Shown in pieces: positions 25,082-33,220 of a DNA stretch of 34,125 bases. Within the stretch, counting starts at the first letter, position 1. Each line of letters opens with the position of its first letter. The notes under the pieces are model-generated. The model made no database searches and was not told the DNA's origin. It saw only the letters and a program-made list of their open reading frames with translations. This DNA comes from an uncultured Planctomycetaceae bacterium (GTDB taxonomy: Bacteria; Planctomycetota; Planctomycetia; Pirellulales; Pirellulaceae): NCBI GenBank assembly GCA_903863885.1, contig CAIPEB010000557.1:1-34125 (forward strand). The letters run 5' to 3'. The position numbers and the translations under genes were made by a program.

Positions 25082-25732
25082 ATGATTCAACTGCAGCAGG
25101 TCAGCAAGGCTTACACCACGTCGCGAGGAACCGTTCGAGCGCTGGACGGCATCTCGCTTGATGTGGCCAGCGGCGAGTTCCTCGCGGTCCGCGGAGCGAG
25201 CGGCAGCGGCAAGTCAACTTTGCTCGCCGTCGTCGGCGGCCTCGCGCAGCCGACCGCCGGCCGAGTCACCGTCGGCGGATGCGAACTCACGCAGATGTCG
25301 CCGAGCCAGCGTTCCCAGTTCCGCGCAGAGCACATCGGGTTCGTGTTTCAGATGTTTCACCTGCTCCCTTACCTCAACGTCGTCGACAACGTGCTGCTTG
25401 CCGCACGATCGATGACGCCGGAGCACAAGGCATACGCATTAGAACTGCTCGATCGGTTTGGCCTGACCGAGCGGCGGTGGCACAGACCCGCACAACTCAG
25501 CGCGGGCGAACGGCAGCGGGTCGCCATGGCCCGGGCGATGCTGAACCGCCCCGCCCTGCTCCTGGCTGACGAACCCACCGGAAATCTGGATGATCGCAAC
25601 GCGGGGGCGGTGCTTGATCTGTTGGACCAATATCACACGGACGGAGGCACGGTCGTGCTTGTGACGCATCATGCCGATGCGGCGGCCCGCGCCCAGCGAA
25701 CCGTCACGCTCGAAGCGGGACGGTTCGCTTAA
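25082..25732 (+). CDS. LolD/MacB-type ABC ATP-binding protein
   Basis: A 216-residue ATPase with Walker [10 protein letters not shown] (38-46), signature LSAGERQRV (139-147), Walker B LLLADEP (159-165) and the TGNLD extension (166-170) typical of the LolD/MacB/FtsE group. That group works with FtsX-like permeases in lipoprotein release, macrolide export or cell-division signalling. No permease gene lies beside it: the gene before is the unrecognised lipoprotein, and the gene after is on the opposite strand. The ribosome site before the ATG is weak. The exact role is therefore open. Confidence 0.88.
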   Translation: MIQLQQVSKAYTTSRGTVRALDGISLDVASGEFLAVRGASGSGKSTLLAVVGGLAQPTAGRVTVGGCELTQMSPSQRSQFRAEHIGFVFQMFHLLPYLNVVDNVLLAARSMTPEHKAYALELLDRFGLTERRWHRPAQLSAGERQRVAMARAMLNRPALLLADEPTGNLDDRNAGAVLDLLDQYHTDGGTVVLVTHHADAAARAQRTVTLEAGRFA

Positions 25733-25751
25733 GAACGTGCTTCACAACTCA

Positions 25752-25790
25752 CTCTCCCCTGGGAGGAGTCGGCCCGGCAGGGCCGGAGAG
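25752..25790. repeat. Nested intergenic hairpin
   Basis: CTCTCC (25752-25757) pairs with GGAGAG (25785-25790), enclosing a perfect GGCCC (25771-25775) / GGGCC (25780-25784) stem with a GGCA loop. It lies 20 bp beyond the LolD-type gene. There is no T run, so intrinsic termination is doubtful. The design of an outer pyrimidine-purine arm around a GGCCC/GGGCC core resembles the hairpin at 11-46. Confidence 0.45.
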
Positions 25791-25928
25791 GGGCACTCCC
25801 CTCCCCGGACGCCATCCCGTTCGTGTGCCACTCGCAAGGTAGTGTCGCAGGGCAGCGTTCAGCGACCCGTCATGGTCCGCTGAAGCCAATTGCGAGCGCG
25901 GAATCGGAACGGCGACGGAATCAAGTCC

Positions 25929-26930
25929 CTAAGCGTCTTCTTCTTTCAGGACTTTCTGCAGGTAAGCGAGCGATCGCTCGGCCTCGTCTTCCGTGCCGCA
26001 CTCGACCGAAAGCACGCCTTTGAAGCCCGCTGCCTTGAGGCGTTTCACAACGCGGTGCCAATCGATTTCACCGTCGCCGCACGCGCAACCCACGGCAGTT
26101 CCCGTGACCTTGCCCCGTTCCGCGGCTGCCTGCTTGCGGGAAATGTCCTTCGCATGGACGTGCACGACTTTGTCCGCGACGGCTTCGAGCATCGCGTAAG
26201 GGTCTTCACCCGAAAGGAACGTATTCCCACAGTCGTAATTCACGCGAATCCAGGGCGAATCCACGAGTTCGAGGATCCGGGTGAGCGACTTGACCTTCGA
26301 CGTGTATGGCCCGTGCTGCTCCACGGCGATGTAGACGCCGTTCTCGTCGCACGTCTCGATGATCGACTGCAGGTTGATTCTCATCACCGCGTAGGCGTCA
26401 TCCTCGTTCATCCACTTCGGCGGATACATGTCCTCGGTGATCTGCACGATGTTCACGCCGAGCGCCTTGGCATAACGAATACCGCGGCGGGCATAGAGCA
26501 CGCCCCACTCGGTGTTCAGCAGGTCCGAATGCGACGACAGTCCGCTGATCTTCACGCCGGCAGATTCGCAGAGGTCGAGGATTTCCTTGGGATCGGTGTC
26601 CATGCTGGTCACGTGGCAATAGCCCGCGTTGGAAAGCAGGCAGCGCCCCATCAGGAAGCACGGTTCCACCCATTTGTAGCCGAGTTCCCCGGCTCGCTTG
26701 ATCCCGTACTTCAGGCTCTTGTCGCCGTGGCGCACGTATTCGAGATTGATGCCGATCTTCATCTTGCCGTCATCGGCTGCCTTGGCTTCCGCAGCGTTCG
26801 AAGTGGTTGCGGCGACGACACTCAGCGACGTGCCGATTGCTCCCGCGGCCGCGACTGAGGTCTTCAGAAAATCACGTCGAGCTACATCGCACTGGTGAGA
26901 ACCAGCGTTCTGGTTTGATTCTTGCGTCAT
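25929..26930 (-). CDS. Tat-exported sugar phosphate isomerase/epimerase-like TIM barrel
   Basis: A 333-residue protein of the xylose-isomerase-like / AP-endonuclease-2 TIM-barrel superfamily. A twin-arginine signal, RRDFLKT (18-24), precedes a hydrophobic Ala-rich stretch, so export in folded form is expected. Family metal-site segments are visible in order: AVEQHG, VNYDCGN, HVHAKDI and LSVECG, which supply the Glu, Asp, His and Glu ligands. The start at 26930 has GGAAGGG about 6 bases upstream, better than the open extension to 27008. Members isomerise or epimerise sugars and keto acids; the substrate is not evident. It stands alone, with the radical SAM gene 128 bp upstream on the same strand. 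Confidence 0.9.
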   Translation of the reverse strand: MTQESNQNAGSHQCDVARRDFLKTSVAAAGAIGTSLSVVAATTSNAAEAKAADDGKMKIGINLEYVRHGDKSLKYGIKRAGELGYKWVEPCFLMGRCLLSNAGYCHVTSMDTDPKEILDLCESAGVKISGLSSHSDLLNTEWGVLYARRGIRYAKALGVNIVQITEDMYPPKWMNEDDAYAVMRINLQSIIETCDENGVYIAVEQHGPYTSKVKSLTRILELVDSPWIRVNYDCGNTFLSGEDPYAMLEAVADKVVHVHAKDISRKQAAAERGKVTGTAVGCACGDGEIDWHRVVKRLKAAGFKGVLSVECGTEDEAERSLAYLQKVLKEEDA

Positions 26931-27058
26931 GGGAACCCTTCCACTTGAATGGATCATCGGCAACAACTGGGTTGGAGTGTACCGCCGCTTCGATGCGTCC
27001 GTCAACAATTAGTCCGGCCGGCAGGGAGTTGCAGCCCGGCGGATTCCGGATCGAGACT

Positions 27059-27934
27059 TCACAGCGCACGCCAGGATTCGGGACGCAGAGCCGAGCGTCC
27101 CCGCGCCAGCGCCGCGTCGAGCGTCGCGAGCAATCTCGACTTGTCCTTCGGCAGAGTCCCGGCCAGCGGCAGGTAATTCGACGCGTGGTTCGTGCGAAAG
27201 AGGCAGCCCGAGAGCCCGTCGAGATTCATGATGATCTGCCGCATCTCCCGCAAGAGCGATTCGGGGGTCAGCAGTTGGAACGTGCCGCTTTCGTACTGAG
27301 AGTGCAGCGGAGTCCCCGGAATCAGCATGAGCGTGAGCAGCGACAGGTATCTCGGATCCATGGCGCTGACCACCCGCCCGGTCGCCTCCGCGTGCTCCTG
27401 CGACAATTCGGTGCCGCCCAGGCCCAGCAGCGCGATCACGGATACGCGGATCCCGGCTTCCTGCGCCCGCTGCACGGATCGGATCATCTCGTCGGCGGTG
27501 GCCTTCTTGTTGACCCGCTCCAGCACGACGTCGCTGCCGCTCTCGAGTCCCAGGTACGCGATACGCAGCCCATGTTCGCGCAGCGTCCGCAGTTCATCCG
27601 GTGTCTTGGCGAGCAGGTCACGCGCGTTGGCATAAATGCCGACCCGCTGCAGATCCGGGAAAGCTTGCGACAGCGCGTTCAGGATCTCCAGGAGCCGCTC
27701 GGTTCCAAGCACCAGGGCATTGCCGTCTGCCAGAAACACGCGGCGAGTCTCGGGCATGACCCGACCGGCCAGTTCCACGTCGTGAAGCACTTCCCCGATC
27801 GGCCGAACCTCGAACGGCTTGTCAGGGTAAGTGCCGCAGAAAGTGCACTGGTTGTGCGAGCAGCCGTACGTGACCTGCAGAATATAGCTGTCCGCCTCGC
27901 TGGGAGGCCGGATCACTGTGCCTCGGTATCGCAT
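27059..27934 (-). CDS. Radical SAM protein
   Basis: A 291-residue radical S-adenosylmethionine enzyme. The cluster motif is GCSHNQCTFC, giving cysteines 25, 30 and 33 with CX4CX2C spacing rather than the usual CX3CX2C; several COG1032-like proteins share this GCSHNxCxFC form. FLADGNALV and YLGLESGSDVVLERVNKK are further radical SAM barrel landmarks (the GGE-like and beta-4 regions). No B12-binding or SPASM domain is present. I choose the ATG at 27934, since the only upstream option is a TTG at 27985 giving 17 unrelated residues; neither has a clear ribosome site. The substrate is unknown. Confidence 0.88.
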   Translation of the reverse strand: MRYRGTVIRPPSEADSYILQVTYGCSHNQCTFCGTYPDKPFEVRPIGEVLHDVELAGRVMPETRRVFLADGNALVLGTERLLEILNALSQAFPDLQRVGIYANARDLLAKTPDELRTLREHGLRIAYLGLESGSDVVLERVNKKATADEMIRSVQRAQEAGIRVSVIALLGLGGTELSQEHAEATGRVVSAMDPRYLSLLTLMLIPGTPLHSQYESGTFQLLTPESLLREMRQIIMNLDGLSGCLFRTNHASNYLPLAGTLPKDKSRLLATLDAALARGRSALRPESWRAL

Positions 27935-28010
27935 GCCCGCACGATAACCATGCCCTGCGGATCGATCAATGGCAGGAGTTGACAATGCGTACGGTGCGGT
28001 AATTCTGCAA

Positions 28011-28475
28011 TCAATCCGCCGGCCGTGCGCCTTCGTGATTCGCTACGATGACCACTCCGGCGACATAACGGTCAGCCCGAACACTCACAAGTCCAGGGGG
28101 AGACCTTTCCACGTCAGCCACTTGCACCGGTCGCTCACCGCGAACTTCGCCAGGCAAATATGCATTGAGGTCCTTCAGGTGCTCCCTCAAATCGTCGAGG
28201 CTGTCGCCCCGGGTCCAGTAATCGCGGTAATCCTGCAGATAGCCGACCCACGCGTCGTCGTCCTGCCAAATCACTGGCACAGCCAGTGCCACACAAACGA
28301 ACTGGTCAACTAATTCTTTCGCTCTGCCTTGGAACGCGAATCGGTTCTGTCCAACCCTCCGTTCGTCATAGACCGTCTGCCAACTGCTCGGTGGCTGGCC
28401 CGGCACCTCTTGCGTAATCGCGCCGAAGTCGAAGCCCTCAGCGATCGCCCCGGCATCAACGAGGCAATCGATCGG
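28011..28475 (-). pseudogene. Decaying frame with HicB-like antitoxin domain
   Basis: A continuous open frame of 154 codons that lacks an ATG. Its upstream part (28475 to about 28295) reads like real protein (AIAEGFDFGAITQEV, SSWQTVYDERRVGQ) but has no start and no family I can name. Its middle, about 28167-28277, matches the HicB antitoxin pattern: VIWQDDDAWVGYLQDY followed by DYWTRGDSLDDLREHLKDL. After that the sequence only loosely follows HicB and runs on as a tail. A GTG at 28292 could start a 93-residue HicB-like protein. No HicA toxin gene is adjacent. A 32-bp dispersed hairpin repeat (28266-28297) sits at the junction of the two halves, suggesting rearrangement and decay. Confidence 0.45.
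28266..28297. repeat. REP-like hairpin repeat, copy 1
   Basis: Its core is CACTGGC-ACA-GCCAGTG, a perfect 7-bp stem with a 3-base loop. It matches the element at 29890-29921 at 24 of 32 positions in the same orientation. The copies flank the SGNH hydrolase gene. This copy overlaps the junction in the HicB-like remnant. Confidence 0.6.
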
Positions 28476-28528
28476 TTACAATAGCGGCCCGTTCCAAGAG
28501 GATATCCTGAGGCCCGAGGGAGTTTCGC

Positions 28529-29749
28529 ATGCGAAGAAACCAGTTGCTTGCCGGCATGCTCATCGCCTGCTGCATTTGTGCGCCAGCGCTGTCGGCCGAT
28601 AACAACCCGCCAACACGGACCCTCGGCCGCGTCTTTGACAAACTCAAGCGGGGAGAGGAAGTCGCGATCTGCTACTTCGGCGGCAGCATTACTGAAGCGG
28701 CGGGTTACCGCGTCAAGACGCTGCGGTGGTTCACGGAAGCTTTCCCCAAGGCCAAAGTGCGCGAAATCAACTCGGCCATCGGAGGCACCGGCAGCGACCT
28801 GGGGGTTTTCCGGTGCGCTACCGAAGTCATCGCAAGAAAACCGGACCTGGTCTTCGTCGAGTTCAACATCAACGATGGAAGTCCCACGAACGATTTTCGC
28901 AAGGCCACGATGGAAGGCATCGTACGGCAGCTCTGGACTTCGCCGACGCAGCCCGAAATCGTCTTTCTTTACACGACGAGCCGCGATCTCAATTGCCCAC
29001 GCGGCAGCCATCCCGCGGTGGCGCGCCACTACGGCATACCCGAAATCGATCTGCAGCCGCCGCTGATCGAGGCGCTCAAGCGGCCCGACCTGCCGCAGCC
29101 GACCGACGAGAAACTGCGAGATCCCAAGTTCGACTGGAAAGCGCCGGGCCAGGTCTTCATGAGCGACTCGGTTCACCCCAACGACCTCGGGCACAAGATC
29201 TACGCGGATACGATCGTCGCATATTTGAAAACGCAGATTGACGCGGCTCCGTCCCCTGCCCCGGTCCTGCCTCCGCCGCTGGTCACCGACGAATTCGCGA
29301 CGGGACATCTGGTGCCGCCGGGCGCCGCGAAGCTCAGCGGAGATTGGGAGGTGCTGCAACCCGACGACAAGAACTGGCTCCTGTCGCGTTACAAGGACGG
29401 CGCGATCAACGCCCGCCGCGCCGGCGATTCGCTCGTCTTCGAGTTCGAGGGCACTGCGATCGGACTGTTCGAAAACGTGCAGTCGGACGGCGGAAAATAC
29501 GAATGGACAATCGACGACGGCGTGAATTCCCAGGGCGATCCGAATTTCGGCGGACCCAAGGGCCAGAAACACGGGATCGTCGATACGGCTCCCGGGCCGT
29601 ACTTTCCGCGCAACCATTACGCGATCTTCTCGTGCGGCCTTGCGCCGGGTAAGCACAGCCTGAAGATCAGGGTGCTGGAAGAGCGGGACAAGACCAGCAG
29701 CGGCAACCGGCTCCTGATCGGGTACTTCATGGTGTCGGGCTCGAAATGA
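28529..29749 (+). CDS. Secreted SGNH/GDSL-type hydrolase
   Basis: A 406-residue exported esterase-like protein with a signal peptide at 1-22 (cleavage near ALSA-DN). SGNH blocks are in order: GGSIT (51-55, nucleophile Ser53), GGTGS (85-89, oxyanion Gly), NIND (113-116, oxyanion Asn) and DSVHPND (213-219, catalytic Asp213 and His216). A second domain of about 160 residues follows a Pro-rich linker (near 240-250) and looks beta-rich, perhaps carbohydrate-binding. Such enzymes commonly remove acetyl or other acyl groups from polysaccharides; the substrate is inferred only by class. GAGGGAG precedes the ATG. The MFS gene lies 241 bp downstream on the same strand. Confidence 0.9.
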   Translation: MRRNQLLAGMLIACCICAPALSADNNPPTRTLGRVFDKLKRGEEVAICYFGGSITEAAGYRVKTLRWFTEAFPKAKVREINSAIGGTGSDLGVFRCATEVIARKPDLVFVEFNINDGSPTNDFRKATMEGIVRQLWTSPTQPEIVFLYTTSRDLNCPRGSHPAVARHYGIPEIDLQPPLIEALKRPDLPQPTDEKLRDPKFDWKAPGQVFMSDSVHPNDLGHKIYADTIVAYLKTQIDAAPSPAPVLPPPLVTDEFATGHLVPPGAAKLSGDWEVLQPDDKNWLLSRYKDGAINARRAGDSLVFEFEGTAIGLFENVQSDGGKYEWTIDDGVNSQGDPNFGGPKGQKHGIVDTAPGPYFPRNHYAIFSCGLAPGKHSLKIRVLEERDKTSSGNRLLIGYFMVSGSK

Positions 29750-29889
29750 ACGGCCCGCGCCGGAAGTCATCCGCCGTGCGAGAGAACTCCGCACGCGTGG
29801 CGCTGGCTCAGGCAGTGCTGCAGGGCCGCACACGGAACCGAACCGGTGGATTGAATTTCTGACACGTCAAGTTGTTATCCGATGACGAT

Positions 29890-29921
29890 GCAGAACACTG
29901 GCAGAGCCAGAGGCACGCGAA
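29890..29921. repeat. REP-like hairpin repeat, copy 2
   Basis: The core is CTGGC-AGA-GCCAG, a 5-bp stem with a 3-base loop. It aligns without gaps to 28266-28297 at 24 of 32 positions. It lies in the 241-bp gap between the SGNH and MFS genes, and that gap shows no other feature apart from the short frame at 29965-29994. Confidence 0.6.
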
Positions 29922-29964
29922 CGGATTGGCCACCCTGTTCTTTTCTCCGCCTGACGGGTAATAC

Positions 29965-29994
29965 ATGGCGATTCGACGAGGCTCTTCAGAATGA
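29965..29994 (+). CDS. Possible 9-residue upstream ORF (MAIRRGSSE)
   Basis: ATG at 29965 opens a nine-codon frame whose TGA (29992-29994) overlaps the MFS start codon as ATGA. A weak ribosome-site-like CGGG lies upstream. The junction would couple translation of the MFS gene to this leader. It is short enough to be chance; conservation alone could decide. Confidence 0.25.
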   Translation: MAIRRGSSE

Positions 29995-31229
29995 ACAAAA
30001 GCGCTGAGAACACGCTCCGATATGCCTGGTTGGTCGTCGCGCTGCTCTGCCCCGTGGCGCTGCTGAATTACCTCGACCGCCAGATGCTGGCCGCAATGAA
30101 GTTCTCGGTCATGCACGACATTCCGAGCATCGGCTCGGAAGCCAATTGGGGCCAGATGCTCGGCCAGTTCAAATGGGTCTACGCGTTTCTCAGCCCCGTC
30201 GGCGGTTACATCGCGGACCGGTTCAGCCGGCGTTTCACGATCTGCGGCAGCCTTCTCGTCTGGTCCTTCGTCACCTGGCTGACCGGCCACGTCACAACCT
30301 ACAACGATCTGCTCTGGGCCCGGTCGATGATGGGGGTGAGCGAGGCGTTTTACATTCCCGCCGCGTTGGCACTGATCGCGGACTATCACGCGGGTCCGAC
30401 TCGGTCGCGTGCCGTCGGTTTTCACCAGATGGCGATTTACGCCGGCGTGATCGTCGGCGGATTCAGCGGCTATGTCGCCGACAGCCCTGATCTGGGCTGG
30501 CGATCCGCGTTCGATGTGTGCGGCATCTTCGGCATGCTGTATGCCTTTCCGCTGGTTTACTTCTTGCGTGACAAGCCGCAGACCGCCGAAGCCGCTGATC
30601 CGCGACGCGACTCGGTGCGCGCATCATTCGCCGAATTGCTGACCAACGCGTCGTTCATCCTGCTGGTGCTTTATTTCACGCTGCCCGCGCTGGCCGGGTG
30701 GGTCGTGCGCGACTGGATGCCGGCCATCCTGAAGCAGCAGTTCCAGATCGGGCAGGGAAAGGCCGGCGTGTCGGCAACGCTTTACTGGCAATCGGCCGCC
30801 ATCGTCGGGGCCGTTCTGGGCGGATGGCTGGCCGACCGCTGGATGCGCCGCAATCAACGCGGACGGATCTACGTCAGCGCGATCGGCATGAGCCTGATCA
30901 TTCCTGCGATGTTCGGCGTCGGAAACGCCGGAACGCTCGGCATGGCTGTCTCGTTCCTCATGCTCTTCGGGCTGGGCTGGGGCTTCTTCGACTGCAACAA
31001 CATGCCCATCCTCTGCCAGATCGTGCGTCCCGAACTGCGGGCAACCGGCTACGGAATCATGAATCTGGTCAGCATCAGTTGCGGCGGCTTCGCTGATTGG
31101 GGATTCGGCGCTCTGCGCGATGCACACGTGCCTCTGAATGTGATCTTCAGCGCGTTCGCAAGCACGGCCCTGATCTCCGTTGTGCTGGTGCTGTTGATCC
31201 GTCCGCGGGACACCGAAAAAGCCGCGTGA
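29991..31229 (+). CDS. MFS transporter, ACS/hexuronate-like
   Basis: A 412-residue carrier with about twelve hydrophobic helices. LNYLDRQMLAAM (25-36) in the first helix and the loop after helix 2 (GGYIADRFSRRF) give the major-facilitator signature. The nearest familiar group is the anion:cation symporters, which import hexuronates, sialic acid and other organic anions by proton or sodium symport. The substrate is not fixed by the sequence, but the epimerase gene 25 bp downstream suggests a sugar or sugar acid. GAGG lies 12 bases before the ATG, which also overlaps the TGA of a nine-codon frame. Confidence 0.9.
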   Translation: MNKSAENTLRYAWLVVALLCPVALLNYLDRQMLAAMKFSVMHDIPSIGSEANWGQMLGQFKWVYAFLSPVGGYIADRFSRRFTICGSLLVWSFVTWLTGHVTTYNDLLWARSMMGVSEAFYIPAALALIADYHAGPTRSRAVGFHQMAIYAGVIVGGFSGYVADSPDLGWRSAFDVCGIFGMLYAFPLVYFLRDKPQTAEAADPRRDSVRASFAELLTNASFILLVLYFTLPALAGWVVRDWMPAILKQQFQIGQGKAGVSATLYWQSAAIVGAVLGGWLADRWMRRNQRGRIYVSAIGMSLIIPAMFGVGNAGTLGMAVSFLMLFGLGWGFFDCNNMPILCQIVRPELRATGYGIMNLVSISCGGFADWGFGALRDAHVPLNVIFSAFASTALISVVLVLLIRPRDTEKAA

Positions 31230-31254
31230 AAACTCCTTTCGATTGAAGTGGGTC

Positions 31255-32478
31255 ATGGGCCTCGACATCACAAGCGCCGCGGGGCGTGCGGAATTCGCGG
31301 GTTTCTACCGTTCGTTCCTGCTGGACAACTGCATGCCGTTCTGGCTCCGCCACGCCATGGATTCCGAATTCGGCGGCATCATCACATCCCTGGACCGCGA
31401 CGGTTCCATCCTCGACACGGACAAGAGCATCTGGTTCCAGGGGCGTGCCGGCTGGATGTTCGCGACGCTGTTCAACACCGTGGCGCAGACACCGGAATGG
31501 CTGCAGGCTTCTCGCAGTTGCATCGAATTCCTCCGCAGGCACGGCCACGCGCCAAACGGCAAGATGTACTTTGTCGTGACGCAGGACGGCCGGCCGGTGC
31601 GCATGCGGCGTTACGTTTTCAGCGAGGCCTTTGCCGCCATCGCCAATGCGGCCTATGCGCGGGCGGCCCAGGACGATCGCGCGGCGCGGGATGCGGAACA
31701 GGCGATGGCCAGCTATGTGCGATATTCGTTCACCCCCGGTTTGATTCCGCCAAAGACGGAGTCCGCGCGTCCAGCCAAGGGAATCGTCGCCCCGATGATC
31801 ACGATTGCCATCGCTCAGGAATTCCGCGCAAACCTGGGCGACCGGTGCGTGGCCGGGCGCACGTGTTCCGAGTGGATCGACTCCAGCATCGCGGAAATCG
31901 AACGGGATTTCATGAAGGCCGAACATGAGGCCGTGCTCGAGATGGTGTCGCCCGATGGAAAGATCATCGACCACTTTGACGGCCGCACGCTGAATCCCGG
32001 CCACGCCCTCGAAGCCGCGTGGTTCATCCTGCATGAAGGCCGATTGCGCAACGACGAAAAGCTGATCCGCCTCGGCACGACGATTGTGGATTGGATGTGG
32101 AAACGAGGCTGGGACGAGCAATTCGGCGGATTGTTCTATTTCCGCGACCTGTTCGACAAACCGGTCCAGGAGTACTGGCACGACATGAAATTCTGGTGGC
32201 CGCACACCGAGGCAATCATCGCAACGCTGCTGGCCTGGCAGGCAACCGGCAATGCGCGTTACGCGGAGTGGCACCGGCAGGTCCATGACTGGAGTTTCCG
32301 GCATTTTGCCGATCCGCAGTTCGGCGAGTGGTTCGGGTACCTGCACCGCGATGGGAGCCTGTCGGTGCGTTTGAAAGGCAACCTCTGGAAAGGGCCGTTC
32401 CACCTGCCCCGCATGCTCTGGTACGGCAGCCAATTACTGTCCGTTTCGTGCGAGGAAGGCCCTGTCCGCTTGCATTAA
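31255..32478 (+). CDS. AGE-family sugar epimerase/isomerase
   Basis: A 407-residue cytoplasmic enzyme of the N-acylglucosamine 2-epimerase family, an (alpha/alpha)6 barrel that interconverts sugars at C2 or isomerises aldoses and ketoses. Conserved histidines are at 250 (NPGHALEA), 317 (WWPHTEA) and 383 (GPFHLPR); the first and last match the catalytic pair H248/H382 of the porcine enzyme. An in-frame TTG at 31243 would add only four residues; I use the ATG at 31255. It follows the MFS gene by 25 bp and is almost certainly cotranscribed, giving uptake plus epimerisation. Whether it acts on ManNAc/GlcNAc, mannose or cellobiose is undetermined. Confidence 0.9.
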   Translation: MGLDITSAAGRAEFAGFYRSFLLDNCMPFWLRHAMDSEFGGIITSLDRDGSILDTDKSIWFQGRAGWMFATLFNTVAQTPEWLQASRSCIEFLRRHGHAPNGKMYFVVTQDGRPVRMRRYVFSEAFAAIANAAYARAAQDDRAARDAEQAMASYVRYSFTPGLIPPKTESARPAKGIVAPMITIAIAQEFRANLGDRCVAGRTCSEWIDSSIAEIERDFMKAEHEAVLEMVSPDGKIIDHFDGRTLNPGHALEAAWFILHEGRLRNDEKLIRLGTTIVDWMWKRGWDEQFGGLFYFRDLFDKPVQEYWHDMKFWWPHTEAIIATLLAWQATGNARYAEWHRQVHDWSFRHFADPQFGEWFGYLHRDGSLSVRLKGNLWKGPFHLPRMLWYGSQLLSVSCEEGPVRLH

Positions 32479-32568
32479 TCCGGTGGGCCAAGATACGCTG
32501 CCATCTTGTCGGAAACTGCGATACCCCCTCCACCGGGGAATCCAGGGCACCTTCCAGGAATTGAACTC

Positions 32569-33198
32569 ATGTTCTCGCTGCAGCGACTTCTCAGCAAGGG
32601 AGACCGTTTTTTTGATCTGCTCGTCGCCAGTGCCGAGGAAGCGCGGGAGTCCGTGGCCGCGCTGCTCGAGCTGCTGGAAGCGCCGATGGAGGAGCGGACA
32701 ATCGAGAAATTCGTGCTGCGTCGCAGCAAGGACAAGCGGATCGCTGAACAGATCAGTTCGCTGCTCTGCAACTCCTTCATTACGCCTCTGGAACGTGAGG
32801 ATATCGAGGCGCTTTCCCACGCGCTTTCCCGGATTCCCAAGACCATCAAGAAATTCGCCGAGCGATTCCTGTTCGCCCAGGCAAGTCTGCCGCGCGACGG
32901 ATTTGAAGACCAAACGCAACTGCTCAAGCAGGCCACGGACACGCTGTACGAAATGGTCCACCAACTGCGGGGCGGCGGCGACCTGGGGAGCATCCAGGAG
33001 CTGAACAGCAAGTTGCACAGCTACGAAGGCGCGGCCGACGCGATCATCCTGAACCTGCTGAGACAGCTGTACAGCGGAAAATACGAAGCACTTCAGATGA
33101 TCGTGCTGCGTGACCTTTACGAATTGCTCGAGAAGGTGATTGACCGCTGCCGCGATGCGGGCAATGTGGTGCTGCAAATCACGTTGAAGAATTCCTGA
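32569..33198 (+). CDS. DUF47 (PhoU-like) phosphate transport regulator
   Basis: A 209-residue all-helical protein of the DUF47/YkaA family, distant relatives of PhoU that almost always sit beside a PiT phosphate permease and are thought to control it. The family opening FSLQRLLSKGDRFFDLL (2-18) and the internal EREDIEALSHALSRI (near 65-79) are clear. Length fits the usual 205-215 residues. The ATG at 32569 has AGGA about 10 bases upstream; the frame is open upstream but not family-like. The PiT gene starts 22 bp downstream, so they form an operon. Confidence 0.93.
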   Translation: MFSLQRLLSKGDRFFDLLVASAEEARESVAALLELLEAPMEERTIEKFVLRRSKDKRIAEQISSLLCNSFITPLEREDIEALSHALSRIPKTIKKFAERFLFAQASLPRDGFEDQTQLLKQATDTLYEMVHQLRGGGDLGSIQELNSKLHSYEGAADAIILNLLRQLYSGKYEALQMIVLRDLYELLEKVIDRCRDAGNVVLQITLKNS

Positions 33199-33220
33199 CG
33201 ATTGCTGGGAGTTTCCGGTA

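Noticed and set aside
28329-28484. 51-residue plus-strand frame ending GINEAIDRLQ
   Set aside because: Looks somewhat protein-like but has only a TTG start and is antisense to a more convincing remnant frame on the minus strand.
28499-28508. 10-bp palindrome AGGATATCCT upstream of the SGNH gene
   Set aside because: A palindrome this short is expected about once per kilobase by chance, and it has no second copy here.
28310-29833. 507-residue minus-strand frame opposite the SGNH hydrolase
   Set aside because: The plus strand has all SGNH blocks, a signal peptide and a strong ribosome site; the antisense translation matches nothing.
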